A stretch of 64,000 bases of DNA, from NCBI RefSeq assembly GCF_015354575.1, contig NZ_JACAFQ010000008.1, positions 52,209-116,208 on the forward strand, read 5' to 3'. Source of the DNA: Pseudomonas sp. UFMG81 (GTDB taxonomy: Bacteria; Pseudomonadota; Gammaproteobacteria; Pseudomonadales; Pseudomonadaceae). The position numbers and the translations under genes were made by a program. Positions 1 to 7,840 of this stretch are shown piece by piece (position 1 is the stretch's first letter; each line of letters starts with the position of its first letter). The notes below the pieces were generated by a model, which ran no database searches, was not told where the DNA came from, and was given only the letters and a program-made list of their open reading frames with translations.

Positions 1-217
1 GCGGCGCATCGCTGGCAAGCCAGCTCCCACATTTGTTTCGGGCCAATCCATCCTGTGAGGTCTCCACTGTACGCCTTGGTGCAAGCCTCAAGTCTGGTGG
101 GGCGGCATCAGCGCCAATGCTGAAACCGCGTCGTACAAACAAGGCGGACAGTGGAGATGGACCAGGAGTAACTGGCCCGAAACAGATGTGGGAGCTGGCT
201 TGCCAGCGATGCGCCGC
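1..217. repeat. REPIN: inverted pair of REP elements
   Basis: Bases 1-32 and 186-217 are exact reverse complements built round the GCTGGCAAGCCAGC core typical of P. putida-group REP sequences. The roughly 150-base spacer has no convincing gene. The left copy touches the window edge and may be longer. The stretch from 218 to 299 holds nothing I recognise. Confidence 0.85.
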
Positions 218-299
218 GCGGGCGGCGCTCGATCTCAAGAGCGCTGCAAGTCTCCCGCCAAGCACCAGCACCAAGCACCACCACCAATCAAACCACCAC

Positions 300-1169
300 T
301 CACTGCGCAGCCGTGAACAACGCCACCGGCACGGCCTTGAGCGCGCCATCCAGGTTGCGGTAGCGGGTGTACTGCGCCGAAGGCGGCAACAACCGCCCGC
401 GCTCCACCATCCGCCGCCCATCCAGCAGGTAGCGCATGGTCTGTTCCTTGCCGCGCTGGGCAGCCGGGTCCTGGTTCAGGTCCTGCGCCAGTATCCGCAT
501 CGACTCGTCGATGCAGGTCTGCAGCAGCGCATCGACTTTCTGCGCATCGAACCCGCCATCGTCGATGCAGTGCTCGCCGCAGCGGCGCACCGACAGGCTC
601 TGCACTTCAACGCGGGTGCGGTACAGCACGCTGCCGGCGATGTCCTGCAACTCCACCTGGCTCACCAGCACGAAGCTGCCGCGATCGGGGCTCACCACCA
701 CCTGCGGGGCAATGCGCAAACTGGCCGTGACCGGGCCGCTGGAGGGGCGCAGCCCGGCATTGCCGGCGGCGCTGGCGTAACGTTGCTGGAGCTTGCCGTT
801 GTAGGGATGCTCGGCCAGCACCACCGCCATCGACTGCGCCGCCTGCTTGGCGTCACGCTCGGCGTCGCGCTGCAACGCGGCTTCGCCGACCTGGGTGTTG
901 ATCGCGCTGGCCAGCAGCAGGCCGATGGGGCCGCCGCTGATGGTCGCGTTCTGGGTCAGCGAATAGTTGGTCTCGCGCGCTTTGGCGGCGGCCTGGGCAT
1001 CGATCACCCGGTTGGCATCCACCCAGCCGGCTGACGCCACCTGCACCTCGATACGGGCGCCGTGCTCGTTCAGGTAGCGCAGCGCCGTGGGGTCGTGGAT
1101 ATCGGCCGGGCGCGGCGCCTGCTGGGCGCAGCCGCCGAGCAGCAGGGCCAGCAGCAGCGCGCGCTTCAT
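300..1169 (-). CDS. Putative outer-membrane-associated lipoprotein (289 aa)
   Basis: The predicted protein starts with a short signal peptide ending in a lipobox (LLLGGC, lipidated Cys14), so it should be exported and lipid-anchored. The body has no domain I can name; it contains a GGPIGLLLA hydrophobic stretch near residue 80 and a Cys pair (RRCGEHC) near residue 200. The start was chosen because its ATG overlaps the TGA of the preceding lipoprotein gene by four bases (translational coupling), and a longer frame would bury the signal peptide. The two genes form an operon of paired lipoproteins. Function is unknown; a role in envelope or surface assembly is only a guess. Confidence 0.75.
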   Translation of the reverse strand: MKRALLLALLLGGCAQQAPRPADIHDPTALRYLNEHGARIEVQVASAGWVDANRVIDAQAAAKARETNYSLTQNATISGGPIGLLLASAINTQVGEAALQRDAERDAKQAAQSMAVVLAEHPYNGKLQQRYASAAGNAGLRPSSGPVTASLRIAPQVVVSPDRGSFVLVSQVELQDIAGSVLYRTRVEVQSLSVRRCGEHCIDDGGFDAQKVDALLQTCIDESMRILAQDLNQDPAAQRGKEQTMRYLLDGRRMVERGRLLPPSAQYTRYRNLDGALKAVPVALFTAAQ

Positions 1170-1849
1170 TGCGAGAACGGCGTAACGAACTCTTGGCGGC
1201 TGCTGTCGACCGCCTGGTAGAAGGCGTTGGACAGGTTGCTGTAGGTGGGCTGGTCCCACTCGCCCTGGGCCGGCTGGGTGACCACGAAGGGCTTGAACCA
1301 GCGCAGGCGGCTGTCCTGCACGTCTACCAGGATGCCGCGGCCCGAGACGATCGGAATTGGCGCGCTGGTGGGCACCACGCTGTAGTAGCTGCGGGTCGCG
1401 CCGGTGCCGTCGATGGCCACCAGCAGCAGGCGGTCGATGCCGTAGGTGGCTTTCAGGGCGCTGATATCACGCTCCATGTAGCCTTCCTTGAACTTGGTTT
1501 CCTTGTACTTGTCCAGGTCGATGCGTTCTTCGATGCGCTTGGTCTTGTAACCCTTGGCTTGCAGCTTGGCGATGATGGCGTCGGGCAGGGTGTTGACGTC
1601 GGTCAGGTCCCAGGTGCTGACATGCTCGCTGAGCTTGCTGTTGACCCCGGTGTTGATCGCCAGGTCCAGCAGCCCTTGCTGGCCGGTCAACATCAGCTTG
1701 GGTGGGGCGACGGGGGTCATGGCCACGCCGATCACCAGGTCCTTTTCGTTCCAGAACTGCTGATCGAGTTGCACCGGGGGCTGTACGTTGGCGCAGCCGG
1801 TGAAGATCAAGCACAGCAGGAGCACTGCACATCCCTGCAAGTAACGCAT
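1166..1849 (-). CDS. Putative lipoprotein (227 aa)
   Basis: N-terminus MRYLQGCAVLLLCLIFTGC is a type II signal peptide with lipobox FTGC (Cys19). An upstream in-frame Met would add 18 residues without a signal character, so the start at 1849 is preferred. The mature protein has no family motif I can name. It is the first gene of a two-gene leftward operon and its stop overlaps the start of the second lipoprotein gene. The pair probably act together in the envelope; this is inference from coupling only. Confidence 0.75.
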   Translation of the reverse strand: MRYLQGCAVLLLCLIFTGCANVQPPVQLDQQFWNEKDLVIGVAMTPVAPPKLMLTGQQGLLDLAINTGVNSKLSEHVSTWDLTDVNTLPDAIIAKLQAKGYKTKRIEERIDLDKYKETKFKEGYMERDISALKATYGIDRLLLVAIDGTGATRSYYSVVPTSAPIPIVSGRGILVDVQDSRLRWFKPFVVTQPAQGEWDQPTYSNLSNAFYQAVDSSRQEFVTPFSQ

Positions 1850-2017
1850 CGGGTAATCCTTAAAGAGTGTTGGAGACTGGCTGTATCGGCCAGGGGCCGG
1901 CAATCATGATGGCAATAAGACATTATTTTCAAGGTGGGCTCGGCGCTTCAACGCAGCGCAGGTATTGTGTAGCGCGAGCGTGTCGCGCAGAGTCTGCGCA
2001 CCTTCCAGGAGCCCCCC

Positions 2018-2782
2018 ATGTCGACAGCCGTTTTCGCAGCCGCCCAATGTGCCGTTGGTGATGGCGATATCACCGCCAACCTGGCCTTGCACCTGGCGTT
2101 CATGCGCCGGGCGCATGAGCACGGCGTGGGCTTGCTGCTGTTTCCCGAGCTGTCTGTCACGGGGTACGACCTTGCCGTGTCCAGCGCCCTGGCGCAGGGC
2201 CTGGACACGCCGCTGCTGGAACCACTGCGCGACTACGCTCATCAAGCGCGCATGACCACGGTGGTGGGTATGCCACTCAAGCTCTCGGGCCACGCCAAAC
2301 CGCGAATTGCCGCCTGCATCCTGCACCCGGACGGCTCGATTGGCGCCTACACCAAGCAGCATCTGCACACCGGCGAGGATGTGTATTACGAGGCCGGGAG
2401 CGGGGGCGAGCTGTTGTCCGTCGCCGGGGTGTCGGTGGCCTTGTCGGTGTGTGCCGACTTCACCCATCCCGAGCATGCCGCCAGTGCCGCGCAGCGCGGC
2501 GCGCAGGTGTACGCCAGCGGGGTGCTGATCGGGGAGACGGGTTACCCAACGGACAGCCGGCTATTGCAGGGGTATGCGCAGCAGCACGCCATGGCGGTGC
2601 TCATGGCCAATCACGGCGGGGTCACCGGCGGCTGGGCGGCGGCGGGGCGCAGTGCGTTCTGGGATGAGCAGGGGCGGTGTGTCGCGGCTGTTTCTGGTAC
2701 CGGCAACCGGATGCTGGTTGTCAGCACTCAAGCTGCGGGGTGGCAGGGATGTGAAGTCACAGTAGACGAACGCTTTCGGTGA
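2018..2782 (+). CDS. Carbon-nitrogen hydrolase (nitrilase superfamily)
   Basis: A 254-residue member of the nitrilase/amidase superfamily, which hydrolyses C-N bonds of amides or nitriles through a Glu-Lys-Cys triad. The triad is visible: Glu44 in FPELS, Lys113 in YTKQHL and Cys145 in SVCADF. The length fits single-domain amidases, and there is no signal peptide, so it is cytoplasmic. The ATG follows an AGGAG ribosome site. It stands alone, divergent from the lipoprotein pair and convergent with the AbiE-like module. Substrate cannot be read from the sequence; an omega-amidase-like or carbamoyl amidase role is possible. Confidence 0.88.
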   Translation: MSTAVFAAAQCAVGDGDITANLALHLAFMRRAHEHGVGLLLFPELSVTGYDLAVSSALAQGLDTPLLEPLRDYAHQARMTTVVGMPLKLSGHAKPRIAACILHPDGSIGAYTKQHLHTGEDVYYEAGSGGELLSVAGVSVALSVCADFTHPEHAASAAQRGAQVYASGVLIGETGYPTDSRLLQGYAQQHAMAVLMANHGGVTGGWAAAGRSAFWDEQGRCVAAVSGTGNRMLVVSTQAAGWQGCEVTVDERFR

Positions 2783-2858
2783 CTGAGACAGGCTGGTCGG
2801 CCCTATCGTGGAGGTTCGGCACACCAGCAAGCGCGCCTCCCTGGACAGTGCGACACAT

Positions 2859-3146
2859 TCATTGGCTGCGTTCCGGGAAGTTGAAGCGAGCTTCCATGGC
2901 TCCCAGACTCACAGTACTTGCTTCGTCCAGGTGGCGTTGGCGTTCTGCTGCAAGGAGGTCTGCGCGCAGATCGTCGATCTGATCGCGTAGCGTTTCGAAC
3001 ATCTGGGCACGTATCAGCACTGCTGCTGGTTTGTTGCATTTTTGGATGAGGAAACCCTCGGTCCTGTTATTGGCCATTTCAGCCAACTTTGCATTGAACG
3101 CTCTTCTCATCGTTGCCGCTGGCACCGATTTCAGTGGCTTATTCAT
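2859..3146 (-). CDS. Phd/YefM-like antitoxin candidate (95 aa)
   Basis: Small soluble protein whose N-terminal two thirds resemble Phd/YefM-type antitoxins: a conserved VPAATMRRAF start, a central strand FLIQKCNKPAAVLI, and a following helix ending in a Glu/Arg-rich coil. Such proteins dimerise, bind their own promoter and neutralise a toxin. No RelE/Doc-type toxin lies beside it. Instead it is the third gene of a unit after an AbiEi-like regulator and an AbiEii-like nucleotidyltransferase, overlapping the latter by eight bases. The ATG at 3146 has a strong GAGAGGAG ribosome site just upstream, which decides it over an in-frame ATG at 3191. It may add a second immunity or regulatory layer; that is inference. 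Confidence 0.6.
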   Translation of the reverse strand: MNKPLKSVPAATMRRAFNAKLAEMANNRTEGFLIQKCNKPAAVLIRAQMFETLRDQIDDLRADLLAAERQRHLDEASTVSLGAMEARFNFPERSQ

Positions 3147-3942
3147 CACGGTGCTCCTCTCTGCTTGGTTGAAGTGGCGCCATTGTTTCAATACCGAATG
3201 TGAGCCCGAGGCGCTCGATGATTTCTCCGTGAGTGCCCCTTGAGCCCTTGGCTCCCTGTTCCTGGTCCTCCTCGTTCAAACGCTTCAGGAACTCGCCCAT
3301 GTCACGCGCAATGCGCTTGGGTAAATTCACCCGCTCTCCAGTCAATAGTCCGCTCAGCATCACTACATCATTCCGATGCTTGCGGATATTCTTGGCATCG
3401 ACCCGATCGCCTGATTGCCTGCGCGCGGAAAGGTCCAGCCAGGCCTTTGCCTTGAAAGGGATCAGACGGTCCGCACCAATGAACGAGAGTGTGTCGCTCT
3501 GTTGTCGGCCTGCGAGCAGGAACGCGTAATAGTCATCATCGAGCAGGATTGCCGAGAGGCTGGACATGGAGTCGTCGGTGGGGATTGGCGTCAGTGTGGC
3601 GTGATCTGGGTGCTCGAATCCGTCAGGTGCCCTGGAAAACAGCTCGAGCTGAGCGGGATATGTATCGTCAGTGGGTTTCTGAAACCGGTAGAACACAGGA
3701 TGTACCATGCCGGCTTGCCTGATCTGGTAGCCGCCTTTGCGCACGAACGCCCAGAATGCTGCGATGAACCGGTTGTCGAGCGCTTCGATGATCAACACGA
3801 TATCCAGGTCCTTGGTGGCCCTGAAGGGAATGCCGGCTTCATCCATCGACAGTGATGAGGCTACCCCGCCAATCAATACGTACTGATCGCGAAAGCAACT
3901 GAAGTGCTGACCGAAAAGCGCTAATCCCCTGATCCCAACCAT
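3139..3942 (-). CDS. AbiEii-like nucleotidyltransferase (267 aa)
   Basis: Residues around 20-50 carry the minimal-nucleotidyltransferase signature: a GG(V)ASS turn, then RATKDLDIVL with the metal-binding Asp-x-Asp. A later K-AWLDL-R...DAKNIRKHRNDV block matches the C-terminal helices of the AbiEii/AbiGii toxin family. AbiEii enzymes transfer nucleotides to cellular targets (tRNA in characterised relatives), stop growth and can abort phage infection. The gene overlaps the end of the upstream AbiEi-like gene by 22 bases, so the two are coupled. The start is the only Met before the GG motif. Base composition is lower in GC than the flanks. Function as a toxin is inferred from family and context. 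Confidence 0.75.
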   Translation of the reverse strand: MVGIRGLALFGQHFSCFRDQYVLIGGVASSLSMDEAGIPFRATKDLDIVLIIEALDNRFIAAFWAFVRKGGYQIRQAGMVHPVFYRFQKPTDDTYPAQLELFSRAPDGFEHPDHATLTPIPTDDSMSSLSAILLDDDYYAFLLAGRQQSDTLSFIGADRLIPFKAKAWLDLSARRQSGDRVDAKNIRKHRNDVVMLSGLLTGERVNLPKRIARDMGEFLKRLNEEDQEQGAKGSRGTHGEIIERLGLTFGIETMAPLQPSREEHRDE

Positions 3943-4940
3943 TCAACCCGCTCCTTGAGTTCATCGAGCGCAATTTGGATGCGCGCGTCCTGGCTATTGT
4001 CCAGGCTCAAGAGCAGGGAGGCTTCATCGGCACCGTTGCCGGATGTCTCCAGCGTGTCGTAGGCCCAGATTTGCACCCACGCCTTGGTGTCGTCCACCGA
4101 CGTGCTGAGTTGTATCGAGCCTTGTGCAAGCAATGCGTCAAAGTGCGGGCGAGTCATGCCATAGATGGGCTGCGCCGGAGCGGCCAGAAGCGTGTGCTTG
4201 GCCAGTGCTGATTCACCCGCGAGGAATGTTCCGTGCTCTGGCGCGAGCTCAGTGGAAATTGCGACCTGGCGTTTCACCGGTGAGCGAAGGTAGGGGCGTG
4301 CCCGCTTGAACACCTCGGTTGCACTGGCGCTGAACGTATAGGCCTGGTTCGCACCTTTGAGAGGAACGGGGTCAAGCAGCCCAATCTGCAGCAATTGATC
4401 CACGACCTTTGAAAGGGTCACCCGGCTGTAGCTCAAGTTGCCCATGAGCCCGCTGGCCGGGAACGGCGTGTCATTGCTTCCGATTTTATAAAGACGGGCG
4501 AGCAGCATGGCTTGGGCAGCCGGGAGCAGGGCAGTGATCTGGGCTTGGGTCTGGCGTTGGCGGACGCGCTCACGCAGGTCAATGGCCAGTTCGGGGACGA
4601 ACAACTGGTAACCGGGCTGGATGAAGTTGAGCTGGTGGCTGATCAGGCTGCGCCGGTCGGCGGAGGACAGGGCCTGGCAGACATAGACGGGGGTGGCGGG
4701 GGTGGCTTTGCGTATCTGGGCGAAGTGCTTGGTCAGGGTGACGGCGCCGAGATAAGTGGGGTTGCTGGGTAACAGCAGCAGCAGGTCCAGGGGCGCTGGG
4801 GCGAACTGCAGGGTGAGTACGATACAGGTGTAGGCGTCTTGGAGGTGGTAGGGCAGCTTGAGCGAAATGGGCTTCAAGTGCGTGGGTACGCCCAGGATCG
4901 ACTCAAGATAGCGTTGGGTGGCTAAGCGCAGTTTGGTCAT
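3921..4940 (-). CDS. AbiEi-like winged-helix regulator/antitoxin (339 aa)
   Basis: A cytoplasmic protein with an internal winged-helix segment at about residues 145-215 (MGNLSYSRVTLSKVVDQL followed by LLDPVPLKG), preceded by a helical N-terminal domain and followed by a domain beginning AGESALAKHTLLAAP, a pattern seen in AbiEi-type antitoxins. It is often labelled MarR-like. In type IV AbiE systems the AbiEi protein represses its own promoter and counters the partner nucleotidyltransferase. Here the gene leads a three-gene leftward operon and is preceded by a perfect seven-base-arm palindrome at 4968-4989. At 339 residues it is longer than classic AbiEi proteins. Assignment rests on arrangement and local motifs. 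Confidence 0.65.
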   Translation of the reverse strand: MTKLRLATQRYLESILGVPTHLKPISLKLPYHLQDAYTCIVLTLQFAPAPLDLLLLLPSNPTYLGAVTLTKHFAQIRKATPATPVYVCQALSSADRRSLISHQLNFIQPGYQLFVPELAIDLRERVRQRQTQAQITALLPAAQAMLLARLYKIGSNDTPFPASGLMGNLSYSRVTLSKVVDQLLQIGLLDPVPLKGANQAYTFSASATEVFKRARPYLRSPVKRQVAISTELAPEHGTFLAGESALAKHTLLAAPAQPIYGMTRPHFDALLAQGSIQLSTSVDDTKAWVQIWAYDTLETSGNGADEASLLLSLDNSQDARIQIALDELKERVEWLGSGD

Positions 4941-4967
4941 TGCGAAGAGCTACTGTGTTAAGTGCTT

Positions 4968-4989
4968 TATTGAACTGTAAGCTTCAATA
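4968..4989. promoter_or_regulatory. Palindromic operator before the AbiE-like operon
   Basis: TATTGAA and TTCAATA form perfect arms round an eight-base spacer, 28 bases upstream of the winged-helix gene start. A second AT-rich inverted repeat (TAATCA, six A, TGATTA) lies at 4996-5013. The first is a likely autorepression site; the second could belong to the promoter or be a weak terminator. Confidence 0.5.
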
Positions 4990-5079
4990 GATAACTAATC
5001 AAAAAAATGATTAACAACGAGCCGTTGCGGGCAAGCCTCCTCCCACAAGAGCCTGTGCAGGCTGACTCGCAGAACGCGA

Positions 5080-6567
5080 TCAGTCGTTGAGTTCCGGTGT
5101 GGCAGCGGTGTGTGAGGGGAGAGGGCCGGTCGCAGTTACCTCGAACCACACCGGCCACGAACTGCGCTGCCGGTTCTCCACCTGCACGCAAGGGATCAAC
5201 CTGTCGGTCAGCACCTCGGTCCGCCCTACGCTCACCGCCAGCCGGTACTTGGCGCTGTGCACGCACTCGCGGTCGCCGAACTCGCAGCGGTCCAGGTTCG
5301 TTCCGCCACACGGCCCGTTCGCCAGGCCCTTGGGGCAGGTCTCGGGGCAGGTGTAGAGGGTGTCCTGCAGCCGGCAACTGCCGCAGGTATCGCACCCCAC
5401 CAGCGGGCGCTTGATGCGCCGTTCCAGCTGATGCAGCCAGCGTGCCCCCGTGGGGTTGGCCCACAGCGGTCGGGTCACGGCCCAGCCGAACGCCTTGCTC
5501 AACGTAGTCGTGCGGCTGAACAGCTGGTGGTGCATCGCCGACAGCAGGTGATAACGGGCTTTCTCCTTCGTCGAGGCCTCGATGTGCCGTTGCCCAAGGC
5601 GCCAGGCGTGCCCAGGCGGGTGGAAGGTGACCGGTGCCAGGTCAGGCTGCTGCCAGGCCGCTTGCCAGGCCGGGGTCCAGTCTGCCAGCGAGGTGAATTG
5701 CCCTTGCAGGTCGTCGATGGCCTGCTCCAATGCCTCGAACTGTGCCACATCGTGAATGCCCGACAGGTGCACGCCGGCATAGCCCATCAGCTTCAGGCCG
5801 ATCACTTGCAGGGCCAGGCGCCGGGTGGCGCGGGCCTGGGCGTACTGTTTCGATACTGCCGCCTCGGCCGCCAGCAGTGCGCGCATCGATGGCGTGACGG
5901 TTACCCCGGCGACGTGGTCGAGCATAGCGGCCCGGCCTGCGGTCAGCGCCATGATGCAGGCCATCAGCGGCTTGGGCCGGGGCTGGCGCTGCATCCAGTC
6001 ATAGGCTTCCTGATGTTTCTCGATGTCGAAACCGAGCTGCAAAATGAACAGGTCGGCGCCGGCGGTGAGTTTTTTTTGCGCCTTGCTGTACTGCGCGCCG
6101 CCCTCGGCTTCCCGGTACTTGAACGGGTTGAGCGCGGCAGCCAGCAGCCAGTGCGGGCGGGCCTGGCGCACGAGCTGCAACGCAGCGACCGATTCGAGGT
6201 AGCGCACCGGGCGCTCGCCCGGGGTGTGGCCGGGCAGGCGGTCGCCGGTGAGCAGCAGCAACTGGTCGAGGCCGGCGGCGTCCATGCGTTGCAGTTGGGC
6301 GAGCAGGTCGCGGCGTTCGCGGTCCTTGCCGGAGAAGTGCAGCAGGACGGGCACCGGTTGCTTGAGGCTGGTGAAGGCGTCCAGCGGCGACAGGTCCAGC
6401 GCGCTGCCGACGCGGTCGCCGATGGCCACGGTCAGCGGCCAGCCGCATAGCCGGGTGCGGGCCATGAGGGCTTCGAGGGTGGCCAAGCGCTCGGCGCAGG
6501 GCTTGGGGACGAATTCCAGGATGCAGGCGAAGGCGTTGGCGTCCAGGGTCGTTTTCAGCAGGCTCAT
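5080..6567 (-). CDS. Methylenetetrahydrofolate reductase-like protein with Cys-rich C-terminal domain
   Basis: A 495-residue protein. The first 300 residues look like the flavin-dependent methylene-THF reductase barrel (opening ILEFVPKP, then LLLLTGD and an ALNPFKY segment). Residues about 385-435 form a Cys-rich cluster (GCDTCGSC, TCPETCPKG, PCGG, RCEFGDREC) like the MTHFR_C zinc/iron-binding domain found fused or partnered with MTHFR in bacteria without NADH-using MetF. It probably makes or oxidises 5-methyl-THF with an unusual electron partner. The start at 6567 (MSLLKTTLD) is preferred because the upstream extension is low-complexity. Its nearness to a metE remnant fits a one-carbon role. 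Physiological direction and partner are unknown. Confidence 0.8.
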   Translation of the reverse strand: MSLLKTTLDANAFACILEFVPKPCAERLATLEALMARTRLCGWPLTVAIGDRVGSALDLSPLDAFTSLKQPVPVLLHFSGKDRERRDLLAQLQRMDAAGLDQLLLLTGDRLPGHTPGERPVRYLESVAALQLVRQARPHWLLAAALNPFKYREAEGGAQYSKAQKKLTAGADLFILQLGFDIEKHQEAYDWMQRQPRPKPLMACIMALTAGRAAMLDHVAGVTVTPSMRALLAAEAAVSKQYAQARATRRLALQVIGLKLMGYAGVHLSGIHDVAQFEALEQAIDDLQGQFTSLADWTPAWQAAWQQPDLAPVTFHPPGHAWRLGQRHIEASTKEKARYHLLSAMHHQLFSRTTTLSKAFGWAVTRPLWANPTGARWLHQLERRIKRPLVGCDTCGSCRLQDTLYTCPETCPKGLANGPCGGTNLDRCEFGDRECVHSAKYRLAVSVGRTEVLTDRLIPCVQVENRQRSSWPVWFEVTATGPLPSHTAATPELND

Positions 6568-6734
6568 GGGGCGGGCTACCGGATTGGGCAGGGTGGCAGT
6601 GTGGCGCAGGTTGGCGGGCGGGGCATGTCTGGTTGCGCGGGGGATTGTGCTGGTTGAGACATCATTGTGGGTGGGGCGCGCTCCAATCGCGGTTCTAACC
6701 GCTGATCGGAGCGCTATGGCAGTCAGCTGAGCGC

Positions 6735-7658
6735 TCACGCCTGGCGGGCAATGGGCGCGAATTCTGCTTTCACGTAATAGGTTTTCTCTTCATTTCCGGC
6801 GCTTTTCAGGCCTGCCTGGGCCTTGGCCTCTACGACTTTCGCCTTCACCGACATCTCAAGGTTCTTGTCTGAGGAGAACGATGTACTTTCCTTGATTTCC
6901 AACGAAGCGCTGAGACACCCGCCTTGTTCGCGTGCAAATACCACGGCTTTCCAGGATGGCTCATAGGCGAGCCAGAAAAAGTCGCCTTGCTCCACTGCAC
7001 TGCCTGCACGCCAGCTCCTGCCTTCAAGAACGAACTCGCGGGTATCAAGGTTGTCGGTCGTCCTCTCGGAGTTGCCCTGATAGCTGAGGCCACCACCAGC
7101 TGCTGGGCCTGCTTGGGCCGAAACTCCAGCGCTGACTGAACGGGTGGTGTTGTCCGAGGCTTTTTTGGTGATCGTGATTTTGACGGCGCCCAGATGAACA
7201 AGCAGCTTGATGAGCTCGGACTCTCGCTCCTCGAGCAGGATCGAGTCGTAGCTGTCGCTGGGGATATAGAGTTTGCCTGCGCCCGCAGAATCGTAACCTG
7301 TCAGTGGATGCTTGCGGTACGTCTTGCCAACCACCGGATGCCCAGGCTGAAAGCTGTAACCCTCTGCCCTTGCCTGGCTGGGCGAAATGGAGTGCCGCTC
7401 GACGTACTGTGCAAGCAGTTCAGCCTGCTGGCGCTCGGCGTCGTCCGTTTCAGGGGTGTTGCTGTCTTTGTTGAACAAGGACATCAGGCTTGGAACACCC
7501 AGCAATGCCGAAATGATCAGCGGAGTGGGCAGTACCAACGCCGCCGTTGTAACGAGCGGGGAAGATGTCTCCCGGCCAGGTAGGACGAAATTGGGTTTGT
7601 AATCGCTTTTGGTAGCAGAGGCGCAGTCCTCATCCACGATATAGATCAGGTCAAGCAT
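6735..7658 (-). CDS. Unrecognised protein with one hydrophobic segment (307 aa)
   Basis: I do not recognise this protein. It has an N-terminal acidic stretch with Cys residues, one long hydrophobic segment at about residues 33-62 (VTTAALVLPTPLIISALLGVP) and then a soluble region. Residues about 160-300 alternate polar and small residues (SVSAGVSAQAG, GGGLSYQG, LEMSVKAKVVEAKAQAG), suggesting a beta-rich domain. Codon use and base composition are less GC-rich than its neighbours, which suggests later arrival. It lies between the MTHFR-like gene and the metE remnant, on the minus strand, with its own start region. A membrane-active or surface role is possible but unproven. Confidence 0.6.
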   Translation of the reverse strand: MLDLIYIVDEDCASATKSDYKPNFVLPGRETSSPLVTTAALVLPTPLIISALLGVPSLMSLFNKDSNTPETDDAERQQAELLAQYVERHSISPSQARAEGYSFQPGHPVVGKTYRKHPLTGYDSAGAGKLYIPSDSYDSILLEERESELIKLLVHLGAVKITITKKASDNTTRSVSAGVSAQAGPAAGGGLSYQGNSERTTDNLDTREFVLEGRSWRAGSAVEQGDFFWLAYEPSWKAVVFAREQGGCLSASLEIKESTSFSSDKNLEMSVKAKVVEAKAQAGLKSAGNEEKTYYVKAEFAPIARQA

Positions 7659-7750
7659 CGAACGCTCCTTGTGTTCATGGGTGGCCTAGTGGCATCACTG
7701 TATCACCGCACGTAGCGACTCAAGAGATCATTGGCTACATGAATTAATCT

Positions 7751-7783
7751 TGAGTTCATCTCAAATTTAATGAGTTTGTTTCA
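7751..7783 (+). promoter_or_regulatory. Two MetR-like boxes upstream of truncated metE
   Basis: TGAGTTCATCTCA (7751-7763) and TGAGTTTGTTTCA (7771-7783) both fit the MetR pattern TGAA-N5-TTCA with one or two deviations. Their starts are 20 bases apart, about two helical turns, on the same face of the DNA. The first is extended to TTGAG/CTCAA. They end about 58 bases before the metE start codon. No metR gene is in the window. Confidence 0.5.
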
Positions 7784-7840
7784 CATCACCTGTCCCCGCA
7801 GAATCCCCTCATTCATTTTCAAGTATCGAGGGGCACGAAC

